47,239 nt of DNA, taken from Candidatus Kuenenia stuttgartensis (GTDB lineage Bacteria > Planctomycetota > Planctomycetia > Pirellulales > UBA1268). The notes below the pieces were generated by a model, which had not been told where the DNA came from, made no database searches, and saw only the letters and a program-made list of their open reading frames with translations. The stretch covers positions 1 through 47,239 of the forward strand of contig CAMDFJ010000009.1 of assembly GCA_945897435.1 (NCBI GenBank). Reading direction: 5' to 3'. Below are positions 22,512 through 32,212 of the stretch, in pieces; the stretch's first letter is position 1, and each line of letters opens with the position of its first letter. Both the position numbers and the translations under genes were made by a program.

Positions 22512-23836
22512 TCCCCAGAGGCCTCCGCGGCCGCCTCCGCGACCCCCAGTTCGTGGGCCATGGCCTTGTCGGAGATGTCCTTGCGACACCATGCGCCCTG
22601 CCAGCGAATCTGCTTGACGGCCGTGTAGGCCTGCAACTTGGCTTTGGCGAGCGAGCCACCGACCGCTGTCACCGCAAGCGTGCGGCCGCCGTCACTGAGA
22701 ACGTCACCGCCATCGAGTCTGGTTGCGGCATGAAACACCTCCACGCCTTCGACGGCGGCGGCGGCGTCGAGGCCGCGGATCAGCCGTCCCTTTTCGACCG
22801 GCCCCGGATAGCCCTCCGATGCCATGATCACCGTCACGCTGGCACCGTCCCGCCAGACGGGCGGTTCGACGGTTTCCAGACGGCGATCGGCGGCGGCATC
22901 GAGCAGTTCGAGCAGGCTCGACTCCAGCCTCACGAGCAGGGCCTCGCATTCGGGGTCGCCGAACCGGGCGTTGAACTCCAGCACCTTCGGCCCCTGCGCA
23001 GTGAGCATCAGTCCGGCGTACAGCACTCCCTGGAACGGCACCTTCGCCCGACGCATGGCGTGCACGGTCGGCACCAGGATTCGGGCCTCGATGTCGGCGA
23101 GAAGCTCGGCGTCGACGAACGGCGTGGGACAGTAGGCTCCCATGCCTCCCGTGTTGGGTCCCTGGTCTCCGTCATAGGCGGCCTTGTGATCCTGCAGCGG
23201 CGGCAGGGTGATGATCGTGCGACCGTCCGTGATCGCCATCACGCTCACTTCCACGCCGTCGAGCCGTTCCTCGATCAGGATCCCTTTTGCCGCGGCGGCA
23301 AACTGCGGATCGCTGCCAAGGGTCGCGACCGCCTCGATCGCGGCGGCGCGGTCGTCGCAGACGAACACTCCCTTGCCGGCGGCCAGGCCATCGGCCTTGA
23401 CGACAACGGGCACGTCCTCGCGGGCCTCGAGAAACTCGCGTGCCGCCGCCACGGATCGAAACTCCTGAAACATCGCCGTCGGTACGTCGCCGCGATGGAG
23501 AATCTGCTTGCAGAAAAGCTTGCTCCCCTCGAGCTGGGCCGCCCGCGACGTCGGTCCGAAGACCCGCAGACCGGCGGCAGCGAAGGCGTCGACCAGGCCC
23601 GCCACGAGCGGCGCCTCCGGGCCAACAACGGTCAGATCGACCTTCCGTTCGCTGGCAAGCCGGACGAGTCCGGCAACGTCCGTGGCACTCAGCGGAACGT
23701 TTTCGGCAATCCCGGCAGTGCCGGCGTTCCCGGGGGCGACGAGTACCTCGGCCCCGTCTTTGGCGAGTTTCCAGGCGAGGGCATGCTCCCGTCCGCCTCC
23801 GCCGACAATCAGAACACGGCGGGATGTGGGGGGCAC
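22508..23836 (-). CDS. purD: Phosphoribosylamine-glycine ligase
   Basis: Second step of purine synthesis: joins glycine to phosphoribosylamine with ATP to make GAR; cytosolic; 442 residues. The start is GTG 23836, set by GGAAGGAG eight bases upstream and by the family N-terminus RRVLIVGGGGREHALAWKLA two residues later; longer in-frame starts would add about 30 or more unrelated residues. ATP-grasp features are VVVKADGLAAGKGVFVC, the GPNTGGMGAYCPTP loop, and the metal-binding EFNARFGDPECEALL. It is followed by an overlapping Gfo/Idh gene. No other purine gene is in the window. Confidence 0.95.
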   Translation of the reverse strand: MPPTSRRVLIVGGGGREHALAWKLAKDGAEVLVAPGNAGTAGIAENVPLSATDVAGLVRLASERKVDLTVVGPEAPLVAGLVDAFAAAGLRVFGPTSRAAQLEGSKLFCKQILHRGDVPTAMFQEFRSVAAAREFLEAREDVPVVVKADGLAAGKGVFVCDDRAAAIEAVATLGSDPQFAAAAKGILIEERLDGVEVSVMAITDGRTIITLPPLQDHKAAYDGDQGPNTGGMGAYCPTPFVDAELLADIEARILVPTVHAMRRAKVPFQGVLYAGLMLTAQGPKVLEFNARFGDPECEALLVRLESSLLELLDAAADRRLETVEPPVWRDGASVTVIMASEGYPGPVEKGRLIRGLDAAAAVEGVEVFHAATRLDGGDVLSDGGRTLAVTAVGGSLAKAKLQAYTAVKQIRWQGAWCRKDISDKAMAHELGVAEAAAEASGE

Positions 23837-24123
23837 GGGGCGGGCTCCTTCCAGCGGCAAAAACAGAAAATGACCGGGGGCGGATTGTGGCGACACGGAT
23901 GCCGCTTGGGCAAGGAGGGATGACATTCCGGCGGGAAAGAGCGCCGCCTGACGTTGACACCTCGGCCGCGGCCGATACAGTGGAAGAGAGTTCGTGAAAA
24001 AAATCACAAACTCGGTAAACGGGTCAAAAAACCTTTTTCCCAAACGATTTGCAGCTGGTTTTTGGCCGCAGCTCGGAGGCAGGGCGGCTGACATGCCAGC
24101 GTGAAGTCGCCGAGGCGATCCCG
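23837..24123. promoter_or_regulatory. Divergent control region of purD and the respiratory locus, with a sigma70-type promoter
   Basis: On the plus strand TTGACA (23954-23959), a 16-base spacer and TACAGT (23976-23981) make a good promoter with a leader of about 135 bases before the Rieske gene. The leader holds an A/T-rich stretch (about 23995-24050), unusual here, with GTGA and TCAC arms around an A run. On the minus strand TTGACC (24027-24022) could be a -35 for purD, with a poor -10. Confidence 0.55.
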
Positions 24124-25230
24124 ATGGCAGACAAGAAGAAGATGTCGGTCGCCGAGATTATGGCGGCCGCCCGCGCCCAGAAGGCCGGCACGCCGTCGCA
24201 GGGCGTGCCACCGGCGGCCGACGCCGAGTCGACCGCGGCGGATGCAGCCACAACGCAGGATTCCACCGCTCCGGAATCTGCTGCCAAGCCTGATCCAAAA
24301 CCGGCCGCAAAGCCCGGCGCGAAAGCGGCGACCGGCGCTGGTGGCAGGCCGAGCGTCGCCGAAATCATGGCGTTGGCTCGCTCCAAGGCTGCGGCGGGGG
24401 CGACGGAATCTGCCCCCAAGCCCACTGCTCCCAAGGCTGCCCCCGCTGCCAAGCCGGCAGTAGAAAAACCAGCCGCCAAAACCGCGGCCAAACCCGCCAC
24501 CAAGCCGGCAGTCGCCCGCGACACGGCAAGCATTCTTGCGGCCGCTCGGGCGGGGGCAAAGCCCGGCCCGGTGAGCAAGGCTGATGCCCCGCCCAGGCCG
24601 GAGGTCAAGAAACAGGTTCCGGAAAGACCGGCGGCGGAGCGTGCACCTGCGAAACTGGCAGCGGCCGCCGTGCCCGCCAAGCCCGTCAAGCCGGCCGCAA
24701 AGAAAGGGGCCGAGGCCGACGAGGATCGCCGTGGCTTCCTCGAAATCGCGCTCGGTTCGTTCATGGCCATGGGCTTCACCGCTCTGTCGGTCACGGGTGG
24801 CCTCTTTTCACTGGGGCTGGCCCGCTACTTCTTCCCGAACGTGTTGGCGGAGCCTCCCAGCCGCTTCAAGGTCGGCTTCAAGGAAGGGTTCCCGGTCGGC
24901 AAGGTCGAGACAAAGTTCGTGGCCCAATACGGTGTTTGGGTGGTGAACAGCGACGTCGGCGGTCAGCAGCAGGTCTACGCCCTGAAAACTGTCTGCACCC
25001 ACCTCGGCTGCACGCCCAACTGGCTGGAGGCCGAGCAGAAGTTCAAGTGCCCCTGCCATGGCAGCGGCTTTTACAAGGACGGCGTCAATTTCGAGGGGCC
25101 GGCCCCGCGGCCGCTGGAACGCTACGCCATCCGGCTTTCGGACGACGGACAACTCGAAGTCGACAAGAGCCGGACCTTTCAGGAAGAACTCGGCCAGTGG
25201 GCCGATCCCGAATGCTTTATCACCGTCTGA
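24124..25230 (+). CDS. petC: Rieske iron-sulfur protein of a cytochrome bc complex, with repeated Ala/Pro/Lys-rich N-terminus
   Basis: [2Fe-2S] subunit that takes electrons from quinol at the Qo site; 368 residues, about twice the usual length. The first 195 residues are Ala/Pro/Lys-rich and contain three related units: SVAEIMAAAR (about 8-17), SVAEIMALAR (77-86) and DTASILAAAR (133-142). Arg202-Arg203 in EDRRGFLEIALGS resemble a twin-arginine signal in front of one membrane helix (about 207-237). The Rieske domain is C-terminal: CTHLGC (C291, H293, C296) and CPCHGSGF (C309, C311, H312). It is the first gene of the locus, 32 bases before cytochrome b. Confidence 0.92.
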   Translation: MADKKKMSVAEIMAAARAQKAGTPSQGVPPAADAESTAADAATTQDSTAPESAAKPDPKPAAKPGAKAATGAGGRPSVAEIMALARSKAAAGATESAPKPTAPKAAPAAKPAVEKPAAKTAAKPATKPAVARDTASILAAARAGAKPGPVSKADAPPRPEVKKQVPERPAAERAPAKLAAAAVPAKPVKPAAKKGAEADEDRRGFLEIALGSFMAMGFTALSVTGGLFSLGLARYFFPNVLAEPPSRFKVGFKEGFPVGKVETKFVAQYGVWVVNSDVGGQQQVYALKTVCTHLGCTPNWLEAEQKFKCPCHGSGFYKDGVNFEGPAPRPLERYAIRLSDDGQLEVDKSRTFQEELGQWADPECFITV

Positions 25231-25262
25231 CCAGCACAACCGCACCGGACATCGACTGAATC

Positions 25263-26036
25263 ATGGCCATTGGCGAAACCATCCGTAACTCCCAAATCTG
25301 GAAGAGTATCTTCCGCCATCCGATGCCGCTCGATCGGCGGAATCGGATCGTGGTGATGCTGACCAACTTCTTCCTCCACCTGCACCCTGTCTCGATCAAG
25401 AAGCAGGGCATCGCGCTCTCGTTCACGTGGTGCATGGGCGGGGTGACGTTTTTCCTGTTTCTCGTGGAGACGGTCACGGGCGTTCTGCTGATGTTCTATT
25501 ACCGGCCGACGCTTGAGTGGGCCTACAACGACATTCTCGCGCTTCGCGACGTGACGAGCCTGGGCATCCTCCGAGAACTGCATCGCTGGGGCGCCCACGC
25601 GATGGTGATCACGACCTGGCTGCACATGTACCGCGTCTTCCTGACCGGCAGCTACAAGCCTCCGCGGGAGTTCAACTGGGTGATCGGCGTGATCCTTCTC
25701 CTGCTGACGCTCCTGCTTTCCTTCACGGGCTACCTCCTTCCCTGGGATCAGCTGGCGATCTGGGCGATCACCGTCGGCTCGAACATGGCCCGGGCGACGC
25801 CGATCCTCGGCTATGAGGGCCCTGGCCAGCAGCTTCTCACGATCGGTGGCATCGACATGATCACCGACGCCTCCGACGCCCGCTTCGGCCTCCTCGGGGC
25901 AAGGTTCGTCGGCGAGGAGACGCTGAACCGCTTCTACGTGCTGCATTGCATCGCGATTCCCCTCGCCGTGGCCCTGCTGCTGGCGATCCACTTCTGGCGA
26001 GTCAGAAAGGACGGCGGCATCAGCGGACCGCTGTAG
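25263..26036 (+). CDS. petB: Cytochrome b, N-terminal half (b6-like)
   Basis: Dihaem membrane subunit of the quinol-oxidising complex; 257 residues. Four helices are seen. The haem ligands are H107 and H121 in [10 protein letters not shown] and WLHMYRVF, and H228 and H243 in VLHCIAIP and AIHFWRV. The second pair is separated by 14 residues, as in cytochrome b6, and not by 13 as in mitochondrial cytochrome b. [16 protein letters not shown] is the conserved region after helix C. It carries only the haem-binding half; the C-terminal half is supplied by the next gene after 10 bases. Confidence 0.93.
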   Translation: MAIGETIRNSQIWKSIFRHPMPLDRRNRIVVMLTNFFLHLHPVSIKKQGIALSFTWCMGGVTFFLFLVETVTGVLLMFYYRPTLEWAYNDILALRDVTSLGILRELHRWGAHAMVITTWLHMYRVFLTGSYKPPREFNWVIGVILLLLTLLLSFTGYLLPWDQLAIWAITVGSNMARATPILGYEGPGQQLLTIGGIDMITDASDARFGLLGARFVGEETLNRFYVLHCIAIPLAVALLLAIHFWRVRKDGGISGPL

Positions 26037-26046
26037 TTCGACCACC

Positions 26047-27417
26047 ATGGAACACCTCGGCACCTCCCTCGGTCCGGCACTCGGCCTGTTTCTCAGTTCA
26101 TCCGGAACGTTCCTCAAGGACGTGGCCGGCTTCCTCGGCTCGTACTACACGGGCATCGCGATCATGAACGCGGTCTTCGCGCTCATTCTTTGGCAGAAGA
26201 AGAAGCAGACAGGATGGGCCATCTTCTGGGCGGTGTTCGCCTCGGTGATGATGATCCTTGCGAGCCTCGCCCTCTCTGGCTCGTCGACCCTGGTCCCGGG
26301 TCTGCCGCTGGCCTCGCGGCATCTGGTCAACAGGCTGTCGGGGCCCGTGCTCTACACGCTCGGCACCACCGCACTGTTCACGATCCTGTTCGTGTTCCGC
26401 AAGTTCTTCGTGCAGCCGATGGTCGCCTGGTCGGTGCTCAACATCGCCCTCGTGCTGATGGGGCTTTCGATGGCCGACGAAAACTTCGCCTCGATCGTGA
26501 TGAAACCTGACAACGTTCCGATCGTCGGCCTCGTCTTCCTGCTGGCATTCTTCACCTGGGTCGCCACCAAGCAGGCCGTCGTCAACGACGAGCGGATCCG
26601 CCAGGGGCTGCCGCCGATGGAAAAACTCGCCGACGAGAAGGTGCTTGTCTGGCCCGACCTCGTCTACACCGAACTGATCTGCATGGTCGGCGTCTCGGCA
26701 TTTCTGCTGCTCTGGGCGATCTGTCTTCCGGCGCCGCTCGAGGAGCCGGCTTCGAGCGTCAAGACGCCGAATCCCTCCAAGGCCCCGTGGTACTTCCTCG
26801 GCCTCCAGGAGATGCTCGTCTACTTCGATCCCTGGTATGCCGGTGTGGTTCTGCCGAGCCTGGTGGTCTTCGGCCTGATGGCGATGCCCTACCTCGACTT
26901 CAACAAGAAGGGGAATGGCTACTACTCGATCGAGGAGCGGAAGTTCAGCTACCTCGTCTACCAGTTCGGTTTCTTCGAACTCTGGATCACGCTGATCATT
27001 CTCGGCACCTTCCTTCGGGGTCCAAACTGGAACTTTTTCGGTCCCTTCGAATATTGGACGCCCTACAAGGTCGAGGTGCTCAACAACGTCGACCTGCCGC
27101 AGATGTTCTGGGTCAACCTGCTCGATCAGCCACTGCCCCGGGCCCCGCAGGGTGCAGGCACGCTCTCCCAGATCGGCTACATCCTGCTCCGTGAGGCGCC
27201 CGGCCTGCTCTTGCTGGGGGCCTATCTGGTCCTTTTGCCTCCGCTCCTGGCAGTGACCGTGTTTCGCGGTTTCTTCGCGAAAATGGGGTTCATTCGCTAC
27301 ATGATCATGGCAAACCTGATGCTGCTCATGCTCACCCTGCCGCTGAAGATGATTCTGCGCTGGACGTTGAACCTCAAATATCTGGTCAGTATTCCGGAGT
27401 TCTCTCTCAATTTTTAA
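26047..27417 (+). CDS. Cytochrome b C-terminal (subunit IV-like) protein with extra N-terminal helices
   Basis: Membrane partner of the b6-like subunit, 456 residues, much longer than subunit IV (about 160). The first 180 residues form about five extra helices without recognised motifs. The conserved part starts at about residue 195 (VWPDLVYTELICM) and includes NPSKAPWYFLGLQEMLVYFD. The Qo-site motif, PEWY in mitochondrial cytochrome b, reads APWY here (A246-Y249). Two or three further helices follow, and the tail ends after KYLVSIPEFSLNF. The stop codon lies in the first copy of a 19-bp tandem duplication. Confidence 0.88.
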   Translation: MEHLGTSLGPALGLFLSSSGTFLKDVAGFLGSYYTGIAIMNAVFALILWQKKKQTGWAIFWAVFASVMMILASLALSGSSTLVPGLPLASRHLVNRLSGPVLYTLGTTALFTILFVFRKFFVQPMVAWSVLNIALVLMGLSMADENFASIVMKPDNVPIVGLVFLLAFFTWVATKQAVVNDERIRQGLPPMEKLADEKVLVWPDLVYTELICMVGVSAFLLLWAICLPAPLEEPASSVKTPNPSKAPWYFLGLQEMLVYFDPWYAGVVLPSLVVFGLMAMPYLDFNKKGNGYYSIEERKFSYLVYQFGFFELWITLIILGTFLRGPNWNFFGPFEYWTPYKVEVLNNVDLPQMFWVNLLDQPLPRAPQGAGTLSQIGYILLREAPGLLLLGAYLVLLPPLLAVTVFRGFFAKMGFIRYMIMANLMLLMLTLPLKMILRWTLNLKYLVSIPEFSLNF

Positions 27418-27448
27418 GGCTGGTTTCGATTTTTAAGGCCGGTTTCGA
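27411..27448. repeat. 19-bp tandem duplication over the stop codon
   Basis: TTTTTAAGGCTGGTTTCGA (27411-27429) is followed at once by the same sequence with one T to C change (27430-27448). The first copy contains the TAA stop of the cytochrome b C-terminal gene. The following 184 bases up to the next ATG show no clear gene; TAAAAT at 27532 could be a -10 but has no -35. Confidence 0.9.
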
Positions 27449-27632
27449 GGCCAACTGAAGTTTTTTTGGCGCGGGATTGCCCCAACCGGGCGGCACGTCC
27501 GGCCAGAAAACACGGAGCACCTAAAATCTGAAGTACGGTCAACGCAGACGAGCCCAAAGCAGAACAGCCTGCCAAAACAGCTACGGTTAGAGAAGATCCC
27601 ACCCCGCCCATTCGACGAACCCCCTCACAACG

Positions 27633-30600
27633 ATGCCCGCAACAGAACAGACTTGGCGCGACATGAAGGTGCTGCACGTCGTCTTCGGCGTGTCGGCGAT
27701 CCTTCTTCTTCTGGCCACCGTGGTGATGCTCGCCGTTGATCACAACCGGCCGTGGAAGAAGTACCAGCGGGAGTTCCGGGCGCTCGAGACCTGGTCGGCC
27801 GCGGCCCGGGTCGACGAGCAGGATTCACGCAGCTACGAGGAGCGTTCGAAGCAGCTCGACGAGGCCCTTGCCAAGACCCGCAGCGACAGTCTCGATCCCG
27901 CCCTCGCAAAGCAGTTTCTCGACCGGGTCCGCACCGTTCCGGCAGATCTCGAAGCCGCGGACCGTGCCCAGATTGACCTCGACGTTCTCGCCAATCAGCA
28001 GGACGAAGGCTCCAGGCTGGCGCTTCGTGGAGACCTTCTTGAACGTCTCCGGGACATCGTCAAAAGGACGAAGTTCCGGGAGGACCTGCTTGCCGGACAA
28101 CTCAAGCTCCGGAAGGCCGAACTCGACAAGAATCGGGCTGATTACGAACTCGCTGTCGCCGAGGCAGCGGCCCAGCCGCGGCTCGACGCCCTGCTCGCGT
28201 TGGCCGACGCCAAACGTGCCGAGGTGGCCAAGGCCACGCTGGAAAACCAGGCGGCCAACACCCACCGCAAAGAGCTCGAAGCAACACTCCGAAAAATCAC
28301 CGCTGCCGAAGATGCGGCGTCCAAGGATCTGGCCGACCACCGCCAGAAACTTCTGCAGCTCTCGAAGACGCTCAAGGACAGGGCGCCGAACGTCGGCAAA
28401 ACGGTGCTCGAACTGCCCGTTCTCGACGCGTTCAACGGTCCCCTTCGGGTTGATCAGATCTGGCTGCCCCAGCTGACGATCAACAACAACTTCCGCGACG
28501 TCGCCCGATTCGACCGCTGCATCACCTGCCACCGGGGGATGGATAAGTCGTTGCCGGGTCAGCCCACGGAGCCGGCCTATCCGGATCGTGAAACGTTCTC
28601 CCTTTCGCTTGGCACTCCGGCAGAGCCACCGGCGGCCGCCACGGGCGACGCAAACCAGCAGTTGGAACAGGCTTACGGTTTTCATCTGGCGCCGGCCGGA
28701 CTTTTCCGCCACGAGGATCCGACCGTGAGCGTGGTGCTGCCGGGGTCGCCCGCCGCCATGGCCGGCCTGATGCCCGGCGACGTGATCGCTGATATCGGTG
28801 GTGGCAAAACGCTGGCCCGCAAGGTCGCGGTCGCGGCGCTTCTCGAATCTCCCAGCTGGGGCAAGCCGCTCGAATTGACCATCCGCCGCGGCGTTCCACA
28901 GCCCTACTCGACACATCCGAGGCTCGATCTCTTCGTCGGGTCGACGAGCCCTCATCCGATGCAGACCTTCGGCTGCACAAGCTGCCATCAGGGGCAGGGC
29001 AGTGCGACGAGCTTCAAGTGGGCGTCGCACACGCCCAATACGCCGAAGCAGGCCCACGAATGGCACGACGAGCATGGCTGGTTCAACAACCATCACTGGA
29101 TCTTCCCGATGCTGCCGCAGCGGTTCGAGGAGTCGAGCTGCCTGAAGTGCCACCATCAGGTCGTCGATCTCGAGCCGAGCGAGCGGTTCCCGGAGCCGCC
29201 CGCGCCGAAGCTCGTCGAGGGCTACCACCTGATCCGGCAGTACGGCTGCTACGGATGCCATGAGATCAATGGATGGGCGGGCCCAGACAAGCGGATCGGC
29301 CCGGACATGCGGCTCGAGCCCAATTTCCACGAGGTTGCCGAATCGCTCGCCACTGATCCCGGCCTGACGGCGATGGGCGGCACCGTCCGCCGCTGGGTCG
29401 AGGATGTCCGTTCGAGCCCCGATGGCACACAGTCCCGCGGACGGCTTCGCGACGCGATCGAACGCGATGCGGCCGCAGGCGACGAGGCCAAGCTCTCCAA
29501 GCGTTCGCACGAGCTGGCCGCTCTGCTCAAGGATCCGGAGACTGCCGGAACACTGCCGAAGGTCGGTCCCTCGCTGCGTCACGTGGCCAGCAAAGTTGGA
29601 TTCGACTGGCTCTATGCCTGGTTGAGAAATCCCCAGGACTTCCGGCCTTCGACGAAGATGCCGCGGTTTTTCGGACTCTGGGAGCATCTCGAGGGCAAGG
29701 GGCTGGAGGAGTCAAAACGCTACGAGCCGATCGAGATTCGCTCCATGATCAACTATCTGCTCGGAGCGAGCGCGCCGTTCGAGTACGTGCAGCCGTATGA
29801 CGGGATCACCGCCAAGCCCGACATCGAGCGTGGCAAGAAGGTGGTCCAGGTCAGGGGCTGTCTCGCCTGTCACCAGCATGCGGACTTCCCGGATGCCAAG
29901 AGCGTCCACGGTCCGAATCTTTCCCGGATCGGCGCCAAGGTCGCCTCGCACACAAATGGCCCGGCCTGGCTCTACAGCTGGCTCCGCGAGCCGGCCCGCT
30001 ACCACCCTCGGACAATCATGCCCAACGTGTTGCTCGAACCGGTCACGCTCGCCGACGGCACCGTCAGCGACCCGGCCGCCGACGCGACCGCCTACCTGTT
30101 GGGCTCGACGGAAAACTGGACGCCGACCGATGTCCCGGCTGCGAATGCCCTCACCTCCGATGAGCAGAAGGCCACCGAGGAATTGGCGTTCATGTATCTC
30201 AAGGACAGGTTCCCCTCGGCTCGGGCGGAGGAGGTTCTCAAGGATGGCCTCGGCCCCGATCAGGCCGCGATCCAGGGTGACGAGCGGATGCTGCTCGGCA
30301 TGAATGCCTCCAATAAAAACGCGTTTCTGCTGAACTATGTCGGCAAGAAGACGCTCGCCAAACTGGCCTGCTACTCCTGCCACGACATCCCAGGTTTTGA
30401 AGATGGCAAGGCGGCGGGTGCGGCACTCGCCGACTGGGGCCGCAAGGAGCCCTCGAAGATCGCCTTCGAGCAGGTGGCCCACTTCGTGATGCACCAACTC
30501 GAGCATGGGCTTGAGCATGGGCATGGGCACGGCCCCGGACATGGACATGGCGGGCACGACGAAGGGCAGCAGGCGGGCGGCGAGCAGGGTCTTGCAAAGA

Positions 30601-32153
30601 CGCCGGCCGGCGACGAACCACTCGCTCCAGACCTGGCCTATGCGGCACCGCCACGGAGCCACGTCACACCCGAGTCGGTCGATCCCGACACCGGGTTCTT
30701 CCTCGAAAAACTGCTCGCCCACGAGCGGGAGGGATTCCTCTGGCAGAAACTCCGTCAGCCAAGGACCTACGACTACAAGAAGGCCGAGAACAAGTCCTAC
30801 AACGAGCGGTATCGGATGCCGCAGTTCCCCTTCAATGCGGAACAGCGCGAGGCGGTGATGACTTTCGTGCTCGGCCTCGTCGCCGAACCGCCGGCACCGC
30901 AGTTCATCTACAAACCCTCTCCTCGCGAGGAGGCCAGGCTCAAGGGGCTCGTGGTCGCCGAACAGTACAACTGCGGCGGTTGCCACACCCTGCAGATGGA
31001 CCGCTGGGACGTCCGCTACAAGCCGGATTCGATGGGTGAATCCCAGACCGTTGCCGATTATGCCTTCCTCTCGCCGCACTTCTCGCCGCAGCAGGTCGAT
31101 CGATCTCTGGTAACCGACCGTCAGGGCCGCCGGCAGGCCACGCTCGTGGGAATGCCGATCCTCGATCCGGAGACTGGCAAGCCGCAACTCGTCGACGAGG
31201 ATGGCGTGCCAATCGAGGCAGGAGACACCGAGGCAGTTCCGCACCAGCCCGTCATGCTCTGGCACGATACGCTCGTCGATGGCGAGCCCAGGCCCGTCGG
31301 CGGCCAGAACGTGATCGTTCCCGAGGATGCAATTCGTGCTGGCAGGCACTATCCGGCCAAGGGAGGCGACCTCGCCAGGCTGCTGTTCCCCGTCGTGATC
31401 GAGGATGAAAAGCAGATCAACCCGAACGTCAAACCCGATGACGCCTGGGGCTGGCTGCCGCCTCCTCTCGTTGGCGAGGGTCGCAAGGTCCAGTCAGGCT
31501 GGCTGCACAAATTCCTGCTCAATCCCCACACGATCCGCCCACCGGCGGTGCTGCGGATGCCGAAGTTCAATTTCCACTCTTCCGAGGCGGCGGCGCTCGT
31601 CAACTACTTCGCGGCGGTCGACGGTGCCGAATATCCCTACGTCTACGATCCGCGACTCGACGAGAGTTCGGTTGCGTCAGCGGAGAAGTCGCATCCAGGC
31701 CATCTCGAAGGGGCGCTGCGAATCGTGACCAACAACAATTACTGTGTGAAGTGCCATCTCGTCGGCGACTACGCCCCGCCGGGCAATCCGAAGGCGCTCG
31801 CCCCGCAACTCGAGCAGGTGCACGAGAGGCTTCGTCCTGACTACGTCCACAATTGGATCGCCAACCCGAAGCGGTATCTGCCCTATACCGGCATGCCGGT
31901 GAACATCCCCTACGACAAGCCTGTCAGCCAGGATCTTTACGCCGGTGACAGCGAGCAGCAGGTGGATGCCCTCACCGACCTGCTGATGCACTTCGACACA
32001 TTCGCCAAGCGGAACCTCTCCCTGGAGGCCTACCTCCAGCAGCAGCAACAGCAAAAGCAGCCTCCGCTGCCGCCCGGCCAGCCCGCCAGCCCGCCGAAAC
32101 AGTCGTCTGCGCCGCCGGCTGACTCCCGGAGACCGGGTGTGGCGCTAAAATAA
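27633..32153 (+). CDS. Giant octahaem cytochrome c with coiled coil, PDZ domain and His-rich segment
   Basis: A 1506-residue exported electron-transfer protein, probably the c-type subunit of the bc complex. One N-terminal membrane helix (about 13-36) is followed by DHNRPWKKYQREF, then a long charged coiled coil (about 50-265). Eight CxxCH haem sites are found with first Cys at 296, 448, 503, 539, 743, 913, 1114 and 1371. A PDZ-like domain (VVLPGSPAAMAGLMPGDVIA, near residues 355-430) lies between sites one and two. A His-rich run (HGHGHGPGHGHGGH, about 960-975) follows site six. The C-terminus is Gln/Pro-rich. No separate cytochrome c1 gene is present, so this protein may replace it. A shorter start at Met12 is possible. 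Confidence 0.9.
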   Translation: MPATEQTWRDMKVLHVVFGVSAILLLLATVVMLAVDHNRPWKKYQREFRALETWSAAARVDEQDSRSYEERSKQLDEALAKTRSDSLDPALAKQFLDRVRTVPADLEAADRAQIDLDVLANQQDEGSRLALRGDLLERLRDIVKRTKFREDLLAGQLKLRKAELDKNRADYELAVAEAAAQPRLDALLALADAKRAEVAKATLENQAANTHRKELEATLRKITAAEDAASKDLADHRQKLLQLSKTLKDRAPNVGKTVLELPVLDAFNGPLRVDQIWLPQLTINNNFRDVARFDRCITCHRGMDKSLPGQPTEPAYPDRETFSLSLGTPAEPPAAATGDANQQLEQAYGFHLAPAGLFRHEDPTVSVVLPGSPAAMAGLMPGDVIADIGGGKTLARKVAVAALLESPSWGKPLELTIRRGVPQPYSTHPRLDLFVGSTSPHPMQTFGCTSCHQGQGSATSFKWASHTPNTPKQAHEWHDEHGWFNNHHWIFPMLPQRFEESSCLKCHHQVVDLEPSERFPEPPAPKLVEGYHLIRQYGCYGCHEINGWAGPDKRIGPDMRLEPNFHEVAESLATDPGLTAMGGTVRRWVEDVRSSPDGTQSRGRLRDAIERDAAAGDEAKLSKRSHELAALLKDPETAGTLPKVGPSLRHVASKVGFDWLYAWLRNPQDFRPSTKMPRFFGLWEHLEGKGLEESKRYEPIEIRSMINYLLGASAPFEYVQPYDGITAKPDIERGKKVVQVRGCLACHQHADFPDAKSVHGPNLSRIGAKVASHTNGPAWLYSWLREPARYHPRTIMPNVLLEPVTLADGTVSDPAADATAYLLGSTENWTPTDVPAANALTSDEQKATEELAFMYLKDRFPSARAEEVLKDGLGPDQAAIQGDERMLLGMNASNKNAFLLNYVGKKTLAKLACYSCHDIPGFEDGKAAGAALADWGRKEPSKIAFEQVAHFVMHQLEHGLEHGHGHGPGHGHGGHDEGQQAGGEQGLAKTPAGDEPLAPDLAYAAPPRSHVTPESVDPDTGFFLEKLLAHEREGFLWQKLRQPRTYDYKKAENKSYNERYRMPQFPFNAEQREAVMTFVLGLVAEPPAPQFIYKPSPREEARLKGLVVAEQYNCGGCHTLQMDRWDVRYKPDSMGESQTVADYAFLSPHFSPQQVDRSLVTDRQGRRQATLVGMPILDPETGKPQLVDEDGVPIEAGDTEAVPHQPVMLWHDTLVDGEPRPVGGQNVIVPEDAIRAGRHYPAKGGDLARLLFPVVIEDEKQINPNVKPDDAWGWLPPPLVGEGRKVQSGWLHKFLLNPHTIRPPAVLRMPKFNFHSSEAAALVNYFAAVDGAEYPYVYDPRLDESSVASAEKSHPGHLEGALRIVTNNNYCVKCHLVGDYAPPGNPKALAPQLEQVHERLRPDYVHNWIANPKRYLPYTGMPVNIPYDKPVSQDLYAGDSEQQVDALTDLLMHFDTFAKRNLSLEAYLQQQQQQKQPPLPPGQPASPPKQSSAPPADSRRPGVALK

Positions 32154-32212
32154 GTCGAGTTGCCCGACCACTGCTTTCTGACCAACCCTGCCTTTCGGAG
32201 CCAAGACCTCAC

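Noticed and set aside
22508-24094. Longer purD starts at 24094 or 23926
   Set aside because: GTG 23836 has a strong ribosome-binding site and matches the family N-terminus; the longer forms run into the divergent promoter region.
27825-31349. Long minus-strand frames opposite the giant cytochrome
   Set aside because: The plus-strand frame carries eight CxxCH motifs in order; antisense frames are shadows of its codon bias.
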